Below, piece after piece: positions 13,037 to 25,092 of a stretch of DNA of 64,000 nucleotides. The translations under genes were made by a program, and so were the position numbers. The first letter of the stretch is position 1, and the number at the start of each line of letters is the position of its first letter. Below the pieces are notes generated by a model. The model had not been told where the DNA came from, ran no database searches, and saw only the letters and a program-made list of their open reading frames with translations. Source of the DNA: Davidsoniella eucalypti (Eukaryota > Ascomycota > Sordariomycetes > Microascales > Ceratocystidaceae); assembly GCA_004009845.1 (NCBI GenBank), contig RMBW01000003.1, positions 1-64,000 of the forward strand, given 5' to 3'.

Positions 13037-13952
13037 AAGTGCCACGTGACACGCGACAGGCGACACTCGTGACTCTTCTTTCTTCTTCTACTGCACTTTG
13101 AGCCGCACCGAGCCTCACGATCCTTTTTCGCGCCCCTTTCTCTCTAACACATGTTAGTATATCTCTTTTTCCCCCCTCCTCTCAATCCGGCATTAGAACT
13201 TGTCTCACCTTTTGCTAGCTCCTCCCACACCCACACTATGCAAAAAGCCAAGTAAAAATCACCGCCAAGCTATCTATGCTAGGAGCTTGATGGTCGTAGA
13301 GCTAAGCTTCGCATTTGACATCGGTGGCCAAAGAAGAGCATTTTCATGTATTTGAGCTACTGCTTCCGTCAGCTTATTCCTACATATACAGAGTGGTTCC
13401 TCCGGTCTCGCCCTTTTGAGCCTCAAAGTGTATATCAGTTCATCACCACCTTTGCTGTATACTTGGAACAAGCCATGTGGCGGTCTCCAAAAGCACCCAG
13501 AAGCGCTCAAATCATGTGGCCACCAAGATTGCATCATAAACGATTAACAAGACTACCAATAGAACAGAAAATAAATATGGAAATAAAATTATGCAGATTT
13601 GCTCAATAAGTAGTAGTAGTATCGACAGTTCCTCCCATCAGACCCCACCCCTCAAAACTCCAATTTCTCAGCTTGAATTTATACACGAAAAAAATGAAGT
13701 ACAAAGATGGAAATAAAAGAAGCAAAATCGCAAAGCCAAAAGAAGAGCTGGGCTACAAAAAAAATAGATAGAAATAACACCAAATATACCGATAACACAG
13801 TAAAATCCTTTTTGCTTTTTTTTTTTTGCTTCTTCATCCCTTTACGAGGATAGAAACATGTCTAGCTCCGATATAAGAAATAGAAAGATATGAAAGGACA
13901 CATTCTCCTGCTAGAAACATAGATAGAAATATATGTATGTATATATAGTCCC

Positions 13953-16900
13953 TTATTCCAGTTCACCGCGCTTCATCTTTGTTCGTAGCTCACGATTCTC
14001 GTTCTCAAGGCCCCCAAGCCGCATCCGTGCCGCCTTGCGGTCTTGATTTCGTGCTTCCCGCTCCATCATCAGCTTCTTTTCCATCTCCTTCAGCCGTAGG
14101 ACAAGCCGGTTATCATCGCCATCACCCGTGTCAATCGATGTCTGTGGCCGTTGCACCATGTCCATGTTTACACTCAGACTACTGCTTTTGCCACCGTGTG
14201 ACGTCGAGGGCACAGGAATTGCACTTCCCGATACGCCATGTACGGAGTTTTGGTGATGGTGAGAGTGTGCTGACGATGACCGGGAACTGGTTGATGGTCT
14301 GATCAGAGACGGAATCTTGCGGTTGCGTTCCTTGTCACGGGGTCCGGTTGGGACGCCGGGTGACGGAGACCCGCCAATGATCTCGGCAACTTGGGCAGCT
14401 GTCTCGGCAGAGCCAGAGAAGGCCGTACGGGCCCTGACTTCTGTAGCAGTGCGGAGCGTAGTATTCTCAACTTTGAGCTGTCGGTAGGCCTCTTCAAGTC
14501 TCTGGTAGCGGTTCTGCATCTCCACAGCTCCTATGCTAGAGAGGCCGGGAGGGATCGAGTTGTTGGCAATACCATTCCGAACCAACATCTCTAGACGGTC
14601 GAGTTTCTTAATACGGCCCTCGAGACTGTTTTCTAGTGCCTGGTATTCACGCCATAGATCGCGCTCTACGCTCTTTATACGCGTAGAAAAGTTGTTCATC
14701 ATAGCTTCGATGTTCTTAACTGCCCCTAGCAAATTCTTACTGAAGCCGGGCAACATTGTCGAGACACTTTCAAGTGATGGCAAAGCGCGACCGTTGATTA
14801 ACGAGTTGTTCATTGCCCAGTCAGTCCCGCAAAGGCCTGAAAGTCTTGTCCACATGATAAGCAACAGGTTGTTCCGCTCCGTAAGCTGCTCCTTGAAGTT
14901 AACCTCTAGAGCAGCAATCTTCTTCTTGTCGCCGGCGCGAGTCACCTCAAGCTCCTGGATTCGGGACTCCATCGTCGACGCAGTACGAGCAACATGCTGA
15001 TGAGTGTTCTGGAACGTCTCATACGTGTTCTTGGTGTTGCGGTGGGCCTGGCGTTCCTTTTCAAGCAGATCAGAAAGCTTGCGGGCTTCTAACGACTGTG
15101 ACTCCAAAAGTGTATCACGGTGCTTGATGATGCGGTCCTTCTCCAAAACCGAAGCCTTTGAACTGTCAAGTTCACGTACAGTGTCCTCGTTCTGTCGTTG
15201 CAGATTCGCAATAGACTATAGGTAGAATTAATGTTAATTATCGTTCATGTCATGCCATTGGAGTGTATGTTTGTTTTACCTTGAGCAAGCTCGATCTAGT
15301 GCCGTTCAAATCGCCTAGAGCGACACGCAAATTGTTTTCAAGCTCCATGAGACGTTCCTTCCACTCCGTTGCTTCAACTTCACGCGAAGTAAGCATCTTT
15401 CGCAATCTTCGCGCTTCGTCTTGAGCAGTAGTGGCTTCACGGTTCAACTCGTTGACAAACTGCTGTACTTCTTCCTTCTCCTTGGTTGCCACGATCTCCC
15501 TCTGCCTTCTTTCACCGGCCAACCGCTGGTCGAGCTCTTTGACGCGCTCCTTTTCTTCGCGAACCGATTGTTGCGTGTTAGCAAGAGCAGCTTCAAGATC
15601 GCCAATACGGATCTTGTCGGACTCTTGCTCTTCACGGAGGAAGGCGATCTCACCAGCTGATGATTCCTGCTGGACGCCAAGGCGGTTCGCCTTCTCATTG
15701 GCCTCCAGAAGCTTGTGCTCCAATTCCTCGAGTTCTTTGTTGGAGGATTCGAGTTCCGTCTCCATTTCACGGATACGGCGTAGTTTCTCTTCGGCATCAT
15801 CTTCAAGGCGTACAACAGCTTCGCTCATCTGGCGCATCTCAGCTTGTAAAGCTTGGAAGTTTTCCGTCCGTTCCGTGAGTTCGACGTTCAGACGCTGGAT
15901 TTCGGCAGTGTTTTGATCCGCCTCTCCCTCCAAAGCATCGATCTCCTCCTGTGCTTCTTTGCGCAAGGCCTCAAACTCGGCTTCCATTTCAGCCTGTTCA
16001 CGGAGAGCCTCATCACGCTCTGCTTGGAGGTCGACAAGGTCGTTCATGGCGACATCCATGTCCTCTTGAAGGCCCATAGCAAGGGTTTCAGACTGTTTCC
16101 GTGCATCAACGGCCATCTCAAAGTCTTCCATGCATTTCTCAAGTTCGCCCGTGAGTTCGGCATTCTGTAGTTTCATTCCGTTGAGCTTATCGCGCAGGTC
16201 AGCAATGGTATTCTCAAGCTCTTCACGGTCAGGATCTTCCTCAACGGCTGATATGCGAGTGCCACTGGCTCGGGAGTGTGATCTTTCGCGGACGCCAGCA
16301 CGTGAGGCAGAGCGATCTAACAAGCTATCAACGGTAGATGGTGCCGGATTTCCACGTCGTTGCGCCATCTTGAGGTCCTCAATCTCCTGGTAAAGGCGTT
16401 CCTTTTCCCGATTGCGCGACGTCAACATGGAAGTCTGGGCACCAACTTCACGTCGGAGCTCAGCATTTTCGTGGCGAAGCTGCTCGCTTTCTCGGCGCAT
16501 GTCTTCTACGAGAGTAACCGATCCACTACCAATAGTGTTGTCGTATTCACTCGAGAGTCCGCTAGTGGGCCGAGCAGGGGATTGCGCCTGTAGACTGGCA
16601 TTCTTCTTGCCGTTGCCAATACCAGCAGTCGATTCCTGTCTCAAGCGGAAAACTTCGTCACGAAGGCGACGGTTGTCCTCGTCAGCTTGCTCGCGACGAG
16701 AGGTTTCTTGCTCGAGGAGATCCTTCCAGACATCAGTCTCTTCCTGACGTCCCAAGCTCTCTCCAGGTGCACGTTCACTAAGAGTGCGAACCATCTCAGA
16801 CATACGCCGCTTCTCGTTATCCTTGTTGAGGACGTCGAGTTTAAGCTTTTCGATCTCGACAACATATTCCTCGACTCGCTCACGAAGGTAGATAAGCTCT

Positions 16901-19212
16901 TCCTGGCGTTCATTGGCTTCTTCGTCATCCTCATCAGAGTCACCGTCACGAGCAGTGTTGGGTCGCTGCTCTTCTTCTTTAAGCTGCTTCTCGAGCTGCT
17001 TGACGCGTTTGCGTAATGTCTTGTTATCGCGTTGTGTGATTGCAAGATTGGTCTTCAGGTCGACATTTTCCGAGATCATTTGCTTGATACCCTCTTCGGA
17101 AAGTCGATCCAAGCGGTCTTTCAAAAACATCACCTTCAACTTCAAGTCAAAGTTCTCCTTGGACAGGCGTTCGATAGTGCTGCTCTGTTCACGGAGAGTG
17201 AGATTCTTGCCAGCCGCAGAACGACCGAGTCCCATGTTAAATGACTCTGAAATCTTTCGAGGAGTTGCAAGGTCACCCTTAAACTTGTACTCTTCAACAA
17301 GATTGTCAGGCACCTGGACATTGCGAACATGGCGAGCTATCACGGTATCTGTTGGTGGGTTGAGATGGTCGGTCTTTGGCTTCGGGGTTTTGGGGGTAGA
17401 TTCAATAGCACGTGGTAGCGGTAGGCCATCCTCTCCAAGACGTTCCATTTGCGAGTCCACCATCTTACTCTCGTCAACAGCAGAGCCCATAGAGCCCATA
17501 CTGATAGAACGAGACATGAACATAGCAGTTTGGATAGCCCGGGAAGGATTTGCCGAGTTAGCTGCCGTTGCCGCCGCTGCTGCCAAAGTTGCAGATTTGT
17601 AGCCACTGCCAGCATCAACTGTGGCATCGCTAGCATTGTCGTCGTGGTCATCTTGGACAAGACTCTCGTCGTTTTGGTTTTCGTTTCTGGGTTCGTGGGC
17701 CCGGCTAGTTGCTGCATGTGGAGATGAAATCGAGGACTTTGAACTGGCGGTATTTCCGTTGCGGCTTCGTAAATACTTGGATCGTTTAGAACCTCGTCTA
17801 GAAGGATTTCCGGATGCACCTCCGTCAAATGATTGTCGATTTGCCCGCGAATCGTTCATCAACATCGAGTCATCGTGAATGAAACTTATGTCTCCTTCGT
17901 CTGAGAATATATGGCTTGTTTCGTGAATGTCGTGCTCCGAATCAGTTACAGCAGTGGCTGTAGTAGCAGAGCCGCCAATTGTGGTAGTACGGGAGGTGGA
18001 CGACTGGTCGGTTGAGAGAGGAATTGGGCGCATATCATTGATACCAACAGCAGACGAAGCGTAGTTTGCATTAGCGGTAGCATTGTGATTGGACGTTGGA
18101 TTTGTGGATGCTGCAAGTAGACTGTTCAAGCTGGTATCATGGTTGTCTTCGTTTTGATTGGCCCACTGGCTTCCAGGTGGTGTAGCCGATGTGCTGTTAG
18201 TTGAATTGGAAGCAGCAAACATCGTTTGACGATGTTGTTGCGCAACACTCTCGCGGCCTGGACCAGTAATAGGGCTTGTCGTCTGTCTTGCCTGCGATTG
18301 GGCGTGGTGTATAGCAGTCGCAGTCGATTCACTTGGCGGCATAGGCCTCGCGCCAGCCGGTCTAGGTGGACGTGTTGGGGATGATTGCGCAGGACCAGCA
18401 GCGGGATCGAATGTTTCATCGGCGGCCTTGCGCTCATATAGGTGTGGTGGCGACATATCTGGTATGAAACTAGACTCGACATCCTGAAGATGGGCGCGCA
18501 CAATATCCTCGTTCATAGTCTCGGAGATGAAGCGCGAGTCGGCTACTACGCTCATCTCATCGGCGTGAGGAAGTGGGGGCAACAGCGAGAAGCCATCGTG
18601 GTTTGGCAAAGGTGGTTGGTTCTGGTTCTGACGAGAGTGTATCGGGAGTTGTTGTTGTTGTTGTTGTTGGTGGGTTGACTGCTGTGGCATGTGCTGAGGA
18701 TAGTCAGAGACTCGGTCACCGCCATAGTTCTGGTCGGCCATCGCAGAGTCAGTTTGCACTTGGACAGTCGTCGCAAGGACGTCAGTATCGTCCTCTTGGC
18801 CAGATACGACGTGCGCAGTATCACAAGACGCCAAGGGGCTGTTATCGAAGCTGTCTTTCACGTCAGCAGTCGAGGCTTCTGGGCCGTCTGCTGGCTCAGG
18901 ACAGCTTGTTGAGTCGGAAGTTTTTGTAGACAGTGAGGGGGGAGGATCTATAGCTGATATTGATGGTTTGTCGTCGTTGTTGTTGTCGTTGTTATTGTTT
19001 TTGTCTGTGTCTTCAGGCTGATTTATCACGAGGTCACGGCCATTCTGAGACTCGGAATCGTGCAAAGAATCTTGCAAAGGCTTGAGGCCAGGGCTCTCGC
19101 TAGAAGCTTTGATGCTAGTCAATTTCTGGCCATCTGCAGCTGATTGTGATTCAGCGACCACCACCTGCTCAACTTCTTGATCCAGCCTGTCCTCCAAGGA
19201 ACCTGGATCCAT
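13953..19212 (-). CDS. apsB: ApsB/Mto1-type spindle-pole and septal MTOC coiled-coil protein
   Basis: There are two exons, 15280-19212 and 13953-15215, joined in phase 0 across a 64-nt intron, giving 1731 aa. The first 600 residues are low-complexity Ser/Thr/Asn/Gln-rich and include a poly-Q run encoded by CAA repeats. At about residues 660-735 comes the CM1 motif of centrosomin/Mto1/Pcp1 proteins (LREQSSTIERLSKENFDLKL and KVMFLKDRLDRL), which recruits and activates gamma-tubulin complexes. After it come about 700 residues of almost continuous coiled coil. A C-terminal coiled-coil segment with a basic GLENENRELRTKMKRGE end fits the Mto1/ApsB C-terminal targeting region. In Aspergillus nidulans ApsB works at spindle-pole bodies and septa in cytoplasmic microtubule nucleation and nuclear positioning. 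Assignment rests on CM1, length and architecture; the S. pombe Pcp1-type paralogue is the alternative. Confidence 0.88.
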
Positions 19213-20577
19213 GACTTTAATTGGCCAGAATTGATCCTACAGATACAACCAAGCTCAACTCCTGCTTAGGTTTGTAGACAAAGGAAGGAAAAGTTTTGTT
19301 GTACCAATGCTCTGTGATTGATGACTTGATTTTGTGTGATATCGCGATGGAAAATCAACGGGATGAGAATGAAGATGCACATCAAAAATAATATTAATAG
19401 AAAAAAATATTATCTAAGAATGCACAAAGGTAGTCACAGTAACCAAATTTGATTGGCTTCTGGTGTCTCAGTAATCAGCAGCTGCTGTTTTGGTTGTTTG
19501 CAGCTGTCGCGTTGATGGCAATTGCCACTATTTTGCAAACCAAACAGCCAATAGCAGAATAAATAGAGTGAACCGCTGTAACGCTGTAACAAAGACGGTA
19601 ACAAATATAGTATTGATGTCTATATGTATGTACGTACATATATTAGATATATCGAGGCCTCAAATCAGTCTCCTTCTTTGGTACGCTCTTGCCATTTAAA
19701 CCTTGAGGCTCTACCACTCCACTCTAGAGCCCCTCAATTTTGGAGTTTTGGTACGAGTTCCACCGATTCATTTGCTTAGGGGCTTCAACTAAAATTCTCA
19801 GAATCATTCCTGATCATCTCATGGTTTGTACTATCCTGACCATAGTTCGATTCTAATCTCCCAAACCTGTGTCTCTACAAGCATTGTACTTGTACGTAGA
19901 TCTCATTGAAGAGACACGCTCAAGCTCCTAACATCCAATCTCCTTTTAGAGATACAAGGACATTATATGAATGGCATGCATTGATATGTACATGCACATA
20001 TGTACATACATGACAAGAAGAAAGCAAAGAAAGGGCTAGGTTCAAATGACTGGTTTATACGCAATATAGGATCTTCTGGCTGGTGCCTTTATTCATATGT
20101 TCATGTATTGATAGAGTCATAATACATGCTGTAAGCTACAACATTGTTCCTCAATCATAGCTCCCTGAAGCCTCAATGCTGTAACTATTTTTAATCTGGC
20201 ATATTGGTGCATCCTAGTAATTCACATGCCAACTTAGATTTAAAGTGAGGATCCCTTTCATTAGATGAACTTGGTGTAAACGTGCGTTTATATTAACCCT
20301 AACCTTTGGTTTCCATTGAGATAGAAATCACAACAATATTCAGTTAACGTTAAGACAAATTCTAGATTTATTTCCACTCAACACAAAACTCCATCGTCAT
20401 CACATCAATTCACTAAAAGTATCAAAAAATGGCCATACATCATACAAAGCGAATAGTATGTGCTTATTGGAAGTATATTCGTTTGAAATACATTTTTTTC
20501 TTATCATCGTAACTGGTCGTAAACTAGAAATTAAATATGAGGACAATGACTACATATCCTTTCGTATCCAAGCTTGA
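19213..20577. other. Intergenic, no gene seen
   Basis: The part next to 19212 is the likely promoter and leader of apsB. The rest is AT-rich with TACATGTA-type runs near 19630 and 19990 and short, stop-interrupted frames. No gene, RNA or clear repeat is seen. Confidence 0.6.
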
Positions 20578-21285
20578 TTAAGATTCTGCAAATACCTGGT
20601 ATGCCATTACCATGATCCAAACCAGAAAAGCACATCCCAGAAGTGCAAAGGAGAACAGAGCTTGCCATGCTTGGCCTGAGAGTATAAGATGTACATGATT
20701 AGTAAGGGGCCAGTCACAAATAAGGGATATGTATATTGACTTACAGATGCTCTTTTGTAAGAGCCATGCGAGAGTTTGAGTGCTTTCGCCCTTTGGATTC
20801 TTCGAGTACACCTGGATACTACACTGTGAACTAACCTCGCCAGAGCCCCAAAGCTCAGTGCTGATACGAATTAGACCAACCATCCACATCACAAAGAGCA
20901 TGAATGCGCCTATCATGACAATGGCGGGTAAAAGGCGTCGTCTCCATGTGAGCCATATGAGAATGAAGATGAATATGATGGTAAGTGAGGCTACAGTCAT
21001 GAAATATGGGAAATACCTATGCGATATTGCGTTAGCTAGTGTTGACAGAGTAACTGGCAGTGAAAGAACTGAACCATACCATGGGATGCCCAGCCGGAGT
21101 TGGTTTTGAATTACAACAAAGTTCGCTAGAATACCGAGGATGGTACAAGCCGATAATAGCATCATAATGACCCAAAAGTTAAAAAGCACTCCAGGCCAGC
21201 GGTAGCGGTGCTGATGCGATACAATTCGCCGGGCTGTGGTATGAGTGGCTGTATAAGACCCGGACGTTATGGTTGTGGCTACCAT
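20578..21285 (-). CDS. Four-helix membrane protein (MARVEL-like layout)
   Basis: There are three exons, 21080-21285, 20745-21016 and 20578-20675, giving 191 aa. Splicing joins GIPW to YFPYFM and KSIC to QAWQALF, removing read-through sequence. Four hydrophobic helices are visible at about residues 32-60, 70-93, 97-120 and 162-186, with a short basic loop (WRRRLLP) between helices 2 and 3 and a cysteine-bearing loop before helix 4. This layout resembles fungal MARVEL-domain membrane proteins. I do not recognise a named orthologue. The ATG has a good context (AGCATGG). The 500 bp just upstream (21291-21794) are also open in one frame and could hold an earlier exon with one more hydrophobic segment, so the N-terminus is uncertain. 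Confidence 0.65.
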   Translation of the reverse strand: MVATTITSGSYTATHTTARRIVSHQHRYRWPGVLFNFWVIMMLLSACTILGILANFVVIQNQLRLGIPWYGSVLSLPVTLSTLANAISHRYFPYFMTVASLTIIFIFILIWLTWRRRLLPAIVMIGAFMLFVMWMVGLIRISTELWGSGEVSSQCSIQVYSKNPKGESTQTLAWLLQKSICKSIYISLICDWPLTNHVHLILSGQAWQALFSFALLGCAFLVWIMVMAYQVFAES

Positions 21286-22364
21286 GCTGGCTAGGTATTT
21301 GGCGACGTCTCGCGTCTAGCGCAAATGATATCGACAATGGTAGTGAAAATAAGCTCGGCGTAGAACGAGTAATTGACTGGAAGCCAACTACACCAATTAG
21401 TTGTGTCGATATTGAATGTCTGAGGGTTAAGATGACCCGATTGTGTATAAGTTGTCGTTTCTCGTTCCGGTACTGGGCTAGCTGGTAGGCTAAGTTTCTC
21501 GTGCCAGTGTAAGAAAAATTGAGGGATGAGTGTCGGTCCAGGGCGTATTCGGAGACAGGCCACCGTTAATACTAGTTGTACCAGCCAACCGATATTATTG
21601 ACGTCAGAAAACGGCGTAATACTTGTATAGACCGTAGCTTTTTTCTCGTTTATATATCGCCGTCTAGATGTCAGATTGTAGGAAAAGAATGGTTTATGTA
21701 ACCACGATGACTTGGTGGTTGGTAGATCGAATTGGGCTGGGAGGGGATTCCCGTCGCTACGGAAACAGACAAGCAATTCAGAAGAAACAAGCAACGCGCT
21801 TCTAAATAAACAGGTAGATTTCTATTTGTAGTCGAGAAAAAGCTTAGGATATACATATATGTATCAATCTCAGCCCTGGAATATGAGATAGAAGAACAAG
21901 GTTTTGTAGTGATATTGGTACATGTGTTGTCCTTTGCATCTGCGATGAATTTGATGAAAAATTATAAGAATAAGATTCCGGTTGATTCAGATCATTCACG
22001 TGATGTGATGTAATACTGCGCTGTGCGACGGTTTTGGGTCAACATACAATTGGATGTACAAATAAATCGGATAGAAACTACTATACACGTACATATACAA
22101 CTATACATAGTTACATGCACAATTTATTGACGGCTGTTACTTGTGTGTATATTGAATCACAGGAAAAGGAAGAAATGGATGAATGATGACGATTTACGCT
22201 GGTTTTGTTGGTTGTTGGATGACTTTGGCTTGGCAATTTTACTAGGCTTTTCGGACTGCAGTGGGGAATATGTACATACATTACATACCTATGATATAAG
22301 TACATATGTATTGTTCAATGAATAGGGAACATCAACGAACTGCAATGTTTTAACAAACAATGAA

Positions 22365-22415
22365 ACATCTTCATAGCTCTATAGCTCCATAAGATAAACG
22401 AATTAAAATAATAAT
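22365..22415 (+). mobile_element. Short A-tailed retroposed fragment, copy C
   Basis: The core ACATCTTCATAGCTCTATAG is followed by CTCCATAAGAT, then a diverged AAACGAATTAAAATAATAAT tail. Flanks show only a weak duplication: AATGAA at 22359-22364 and 22416-22421, or 9 bp with one mismatch. Its 5' end is the same as in copy F. Confidence 0.6.
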
Positions 22416-23242
22416 AATGAACTATGAAGCATACGGTATAGCTACCATTCGAGCTAATGGGAAAAAATGCCTTAGCTAATTTTACACAATTGCATCTCAT
22501 ATAGTGCCATCCACAACCTACCTTGGCTCACACCTGGAACTACTTTCGGAATGACAATATCCGAGTTTATTAGCCGGCTATTAACCGGCGTATATCTGTA
22601 TAGGCAACTAGACTACTGCAAAATCTGCCCACTAAATACAACCTTACTTTTGAGGATTACGTCAAGACGCGCAATTTTTACCGCTGGCGAACTTCCTCAT
22701 AGGGATTCCGAATTTTGATATCAGACACTTTTGTAGTATCCAGTTGATGCGTTTTACTCTAATGCATCCCATTTTGACTGCAAATATACAAAAGCCTTTA
22801 TCATCTTAGCCATGACCTGCCCTTCCGTGAACGAATCGCCCGTCTCTCGAATCTCCTGCTTGAGGGAGGACTGCTGGTAAATGACCATTTAGGTAACTTA
22901 GCCGGACCTGCCAAATTGTGGAGATCTACAATTAGTGGGATAGCCCTGTAAAACAGAATCCAGAGCCCACTGAAGCGAATACTAGCATCGTAATGGAAAT
23001 CAGAAAAAGGTTTAGCTCATTAGTTCATAAGTCTAGCTATTAACAGAAATCTCCGCGGTCGGAACTGTCATGAGGGTTACTTTAGTTAGCTTTTTATGGC
23101 TTTTTTCTTTTCAATATATTTTACGTACAGAGGTTGATTATAGAATGAGGTAATTCTGCAACTTATATTGTGTTATACTGTGTTTATATACTATAGAATA
23201 TATTCATTGTTTTGTTATCGGGAAGAACCGCACTTAACCGGC

Positions 23243-23275
23243 TGCCGTCCCTTATGTATAATGTAAGGGACGGCA
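23243..23275. promoter_or_regulatory. Perfect 12-bp inverted repeat, 9-nt spacer
   Basis: TGCCGTCCCTTA (23243-23254) and its exact complement (23264-23275) flank TGTATAATG. It lies about 670 bp upstream of the start codon of the secreted-module gene and just before the TATA-rich zone at 23393-23440. It could be an operator-like binding site or a transcribed hairpin. The role is inferred from position only. Confidence 0.5.
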
Positions 23276-23941
23276 CAAGGCTCCTCAACTTTCTTCATCA
23301 ACTCTTCAACTTTTCAACTCTTCAATACTAACTGACATTTTGTACTGCTTGTCAAACTCTATCTATCTGCATCACCCCAAAAGACAATCCTACATATATA
23401 TATACCAGAAAGTCTTGCAAATGCTTCTTATATATATAAAGCCTTGACCAAAGAAACTCTTGATCCTCCGCCTGGTTCAAGCTCCCGGGCCATTGCTACT
23501 GCTTAAACAAACCCAATCGAGAAACACATCTACATACAAACGACCATCAAGAAGACGACTAAACACCTGCGCCAACTTTTGTATAGAATCTGTGGTCCAT
23601 CCCTTACGCCATATTTTAGATCGCTAAACTTCTGTCTAAACCAACCTCAAGCTTAAAGCTGGATTCAACGATTGTTAGCTGTCAAATATCATAACCAAAC
23701 AGACAAACAAAATACCCCAACCATCAATCCTATCACTCTTACACCCCCTGTGCCGAATCCTCCAAAACTATTGGTTGACTTTGGGGTACTTGTGCCTCCC
23801 TGTTCTCTATAACAACAGCGTTGAGATATTGGAATCCTGCTACTTTGATTGTTCTCTACCTCTTTCTTTTCTTCTCCTCGTGCGGCTTCTTTTTCGCATA
23901 CAGTACAATATTCTCGAAGAAGTCTGCTCAGAAAAGACATC

Positions 23942-25092
23942 ATGGCTCCCTTTCGTGTACTTTTTATCAGTCTTCTGGCTCTAGGTGTTTCAGCGCTGCC
24001 GTCGAGACTCCCTAGAAGCGAAGATGTGAACGACGTCAAGCCCACGGTCTGGCCTGTCCAGGCATTTCCTGATGGTCCCGTCATGAATTTGTATGGTTCC
24101 GTCACGGATGTCTATGACCAGCTTGTGAAGATGAACCCAAACTTCGACCGGGACTTCCCGTCGTTCCAGGCTGAAGTCAACGCCATGATGCTATCTGATT
24201 TGATGGAACAGGATAGCGGTATCGACTCTCTGAAGAAGAGAAACACCAAGGTCAGCGCTCGCACAGATTCTACTTGGCTTGTGCAAGCGTTCCTTGATGG
24301 CTCTATTCTTTCACTCACCGGCACTATCGACGAAATTCATAGCCAGCTTCTCGAAATCAACCCTAATTTCGACACTGACTTCCCGTCTTTTGCTGCCGAG
24401 GTTTCTGCCATGAGCCTTCTGGACGCCGATGAGTCTGATTTTGAGAAGAAGAAGAAGAATAAGAGAACATTGACGAGTGAGTGGATTGCCCAAGCCTTTC
24501 TGAAGGGCCCCTTATTAAACTTGAACGGCACAATTGATGAAATTTACAACCAGCTTCGCAAAATTAACCCTGATTTTGACCGCGATTTCTCGACCTTCCA
24601 GGCCGAGATTGCTCTGTCGCAATTGCCCTCTGACTTGGAATATGATGCTACAAAGCGTGGCCTTTTGAATCTCGAGAAGCGCAATGATTTCGATGATGTG
24701 GAGCCAATGTGCAATGCGAAAGATATGAGGCTTACCTTTATCTCCTACGTGAAGACCGGAGTTGATTATCTCCGCAAGTTGAAGACTGAGGCTCCCGAGA
24801 ACTCGGCTTATAGCTGTGGCCGTGTCAGCTGCTGCTATGACTCAGCCATATACTGGTGTAACAACGTTAGTACTGTCACTATTCGCAGCTTGGCTTGCAT
24901 ATAGTTATACTAACCTGTCTCATATAGAATGATGCTTCTTTGACACTTAATAGCTGGTCTGTCATTGCTGACGCCGCAGAAACGATAATGAATGACTGCG
25001 AAAGCAATGGTGTGCCATTCGGCTACCTGAATGGAAATATCTCTCACCCCACTGAGAATTGGAGTGTCGAGATATATTACGAGACTTGCTAA
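23942..25092 (+). CDS. Secreted three-module protein with Kex2-type sites and a Cys-rich C-terminal domain
   Basis: There are two exons, 23942-24865 and 24928-25092, with a 62-nt phase-0 intron, giving 362 aa. Residues 1-18 (MAPFRVLFISLLALGVSA) form a clear signal peptide. Three imperfect modules follow, at about residues 36-85, 111-159 and 179-226. Each reads W-x2-QAF-x2-G-x4-L-x-G-(T/S)-(I/V)-x-(E/D)-(I/V)-x2-QL-x3-NP-(N/D)-FD-x-DF. The linkers carry dibasic KR sites at 99-100, 174-175, 238-239 and 246-247, the Kex2 cleavage pattern. Residues 250-362 form a Cys-rich domain (C257, C292, C297, C298, C306, C332, C362) with CGRVSCCYDSAIYWCN, a motif I recall from uncharacterised fungal secreted proteins. 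Upstream ATGs are in the leader. It looks like a Kex2-processed repeat protein releasing three roughly 65-residue peptides, but processing is inferred. Function is unknown. Confidence 0.85.

Larger units (their letters stand above)
7586..13952. other. 6.4-kb gene-poor region with dispersed repeats
   Basis: I can support no complete gene. The stretch holds two copies of a short A-tailed insertion (8184-8250 and 12987-13036), one copy of a second dispersed repeat (12507-12558), long pyrimidine tracts (8180-8221, 10550-10625) and an A-rich tract (10470-10520). A coding-like fragment at about 9318-9610 is listed separately. The rest shows only short, stop-interrupted frames. Confidence 0.6.
21286..23941. 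other. 2.7-kb intergenic region upstream of the secreted-module gene
   Basis: This stretch contains the open frame at 21291-21794 (minus) discussed with the membrane protein, one A-tailed repeat copy (22365-22415), and a perfect 12-bp inverted repeat (23243-23275). A TATA-rich zone at 23393-23440 precedes a CA-rich leader. The last 500 bp are probably the promoter and leader of the gene that starts at 23942. Confidence 0.6.

Noticed and set aside
14533..18929. Many long plus-strand frames inside apsB
   Set aside because: They are shadows of the coiled-coil codon pattern on the opposite strand, with no independent family match.
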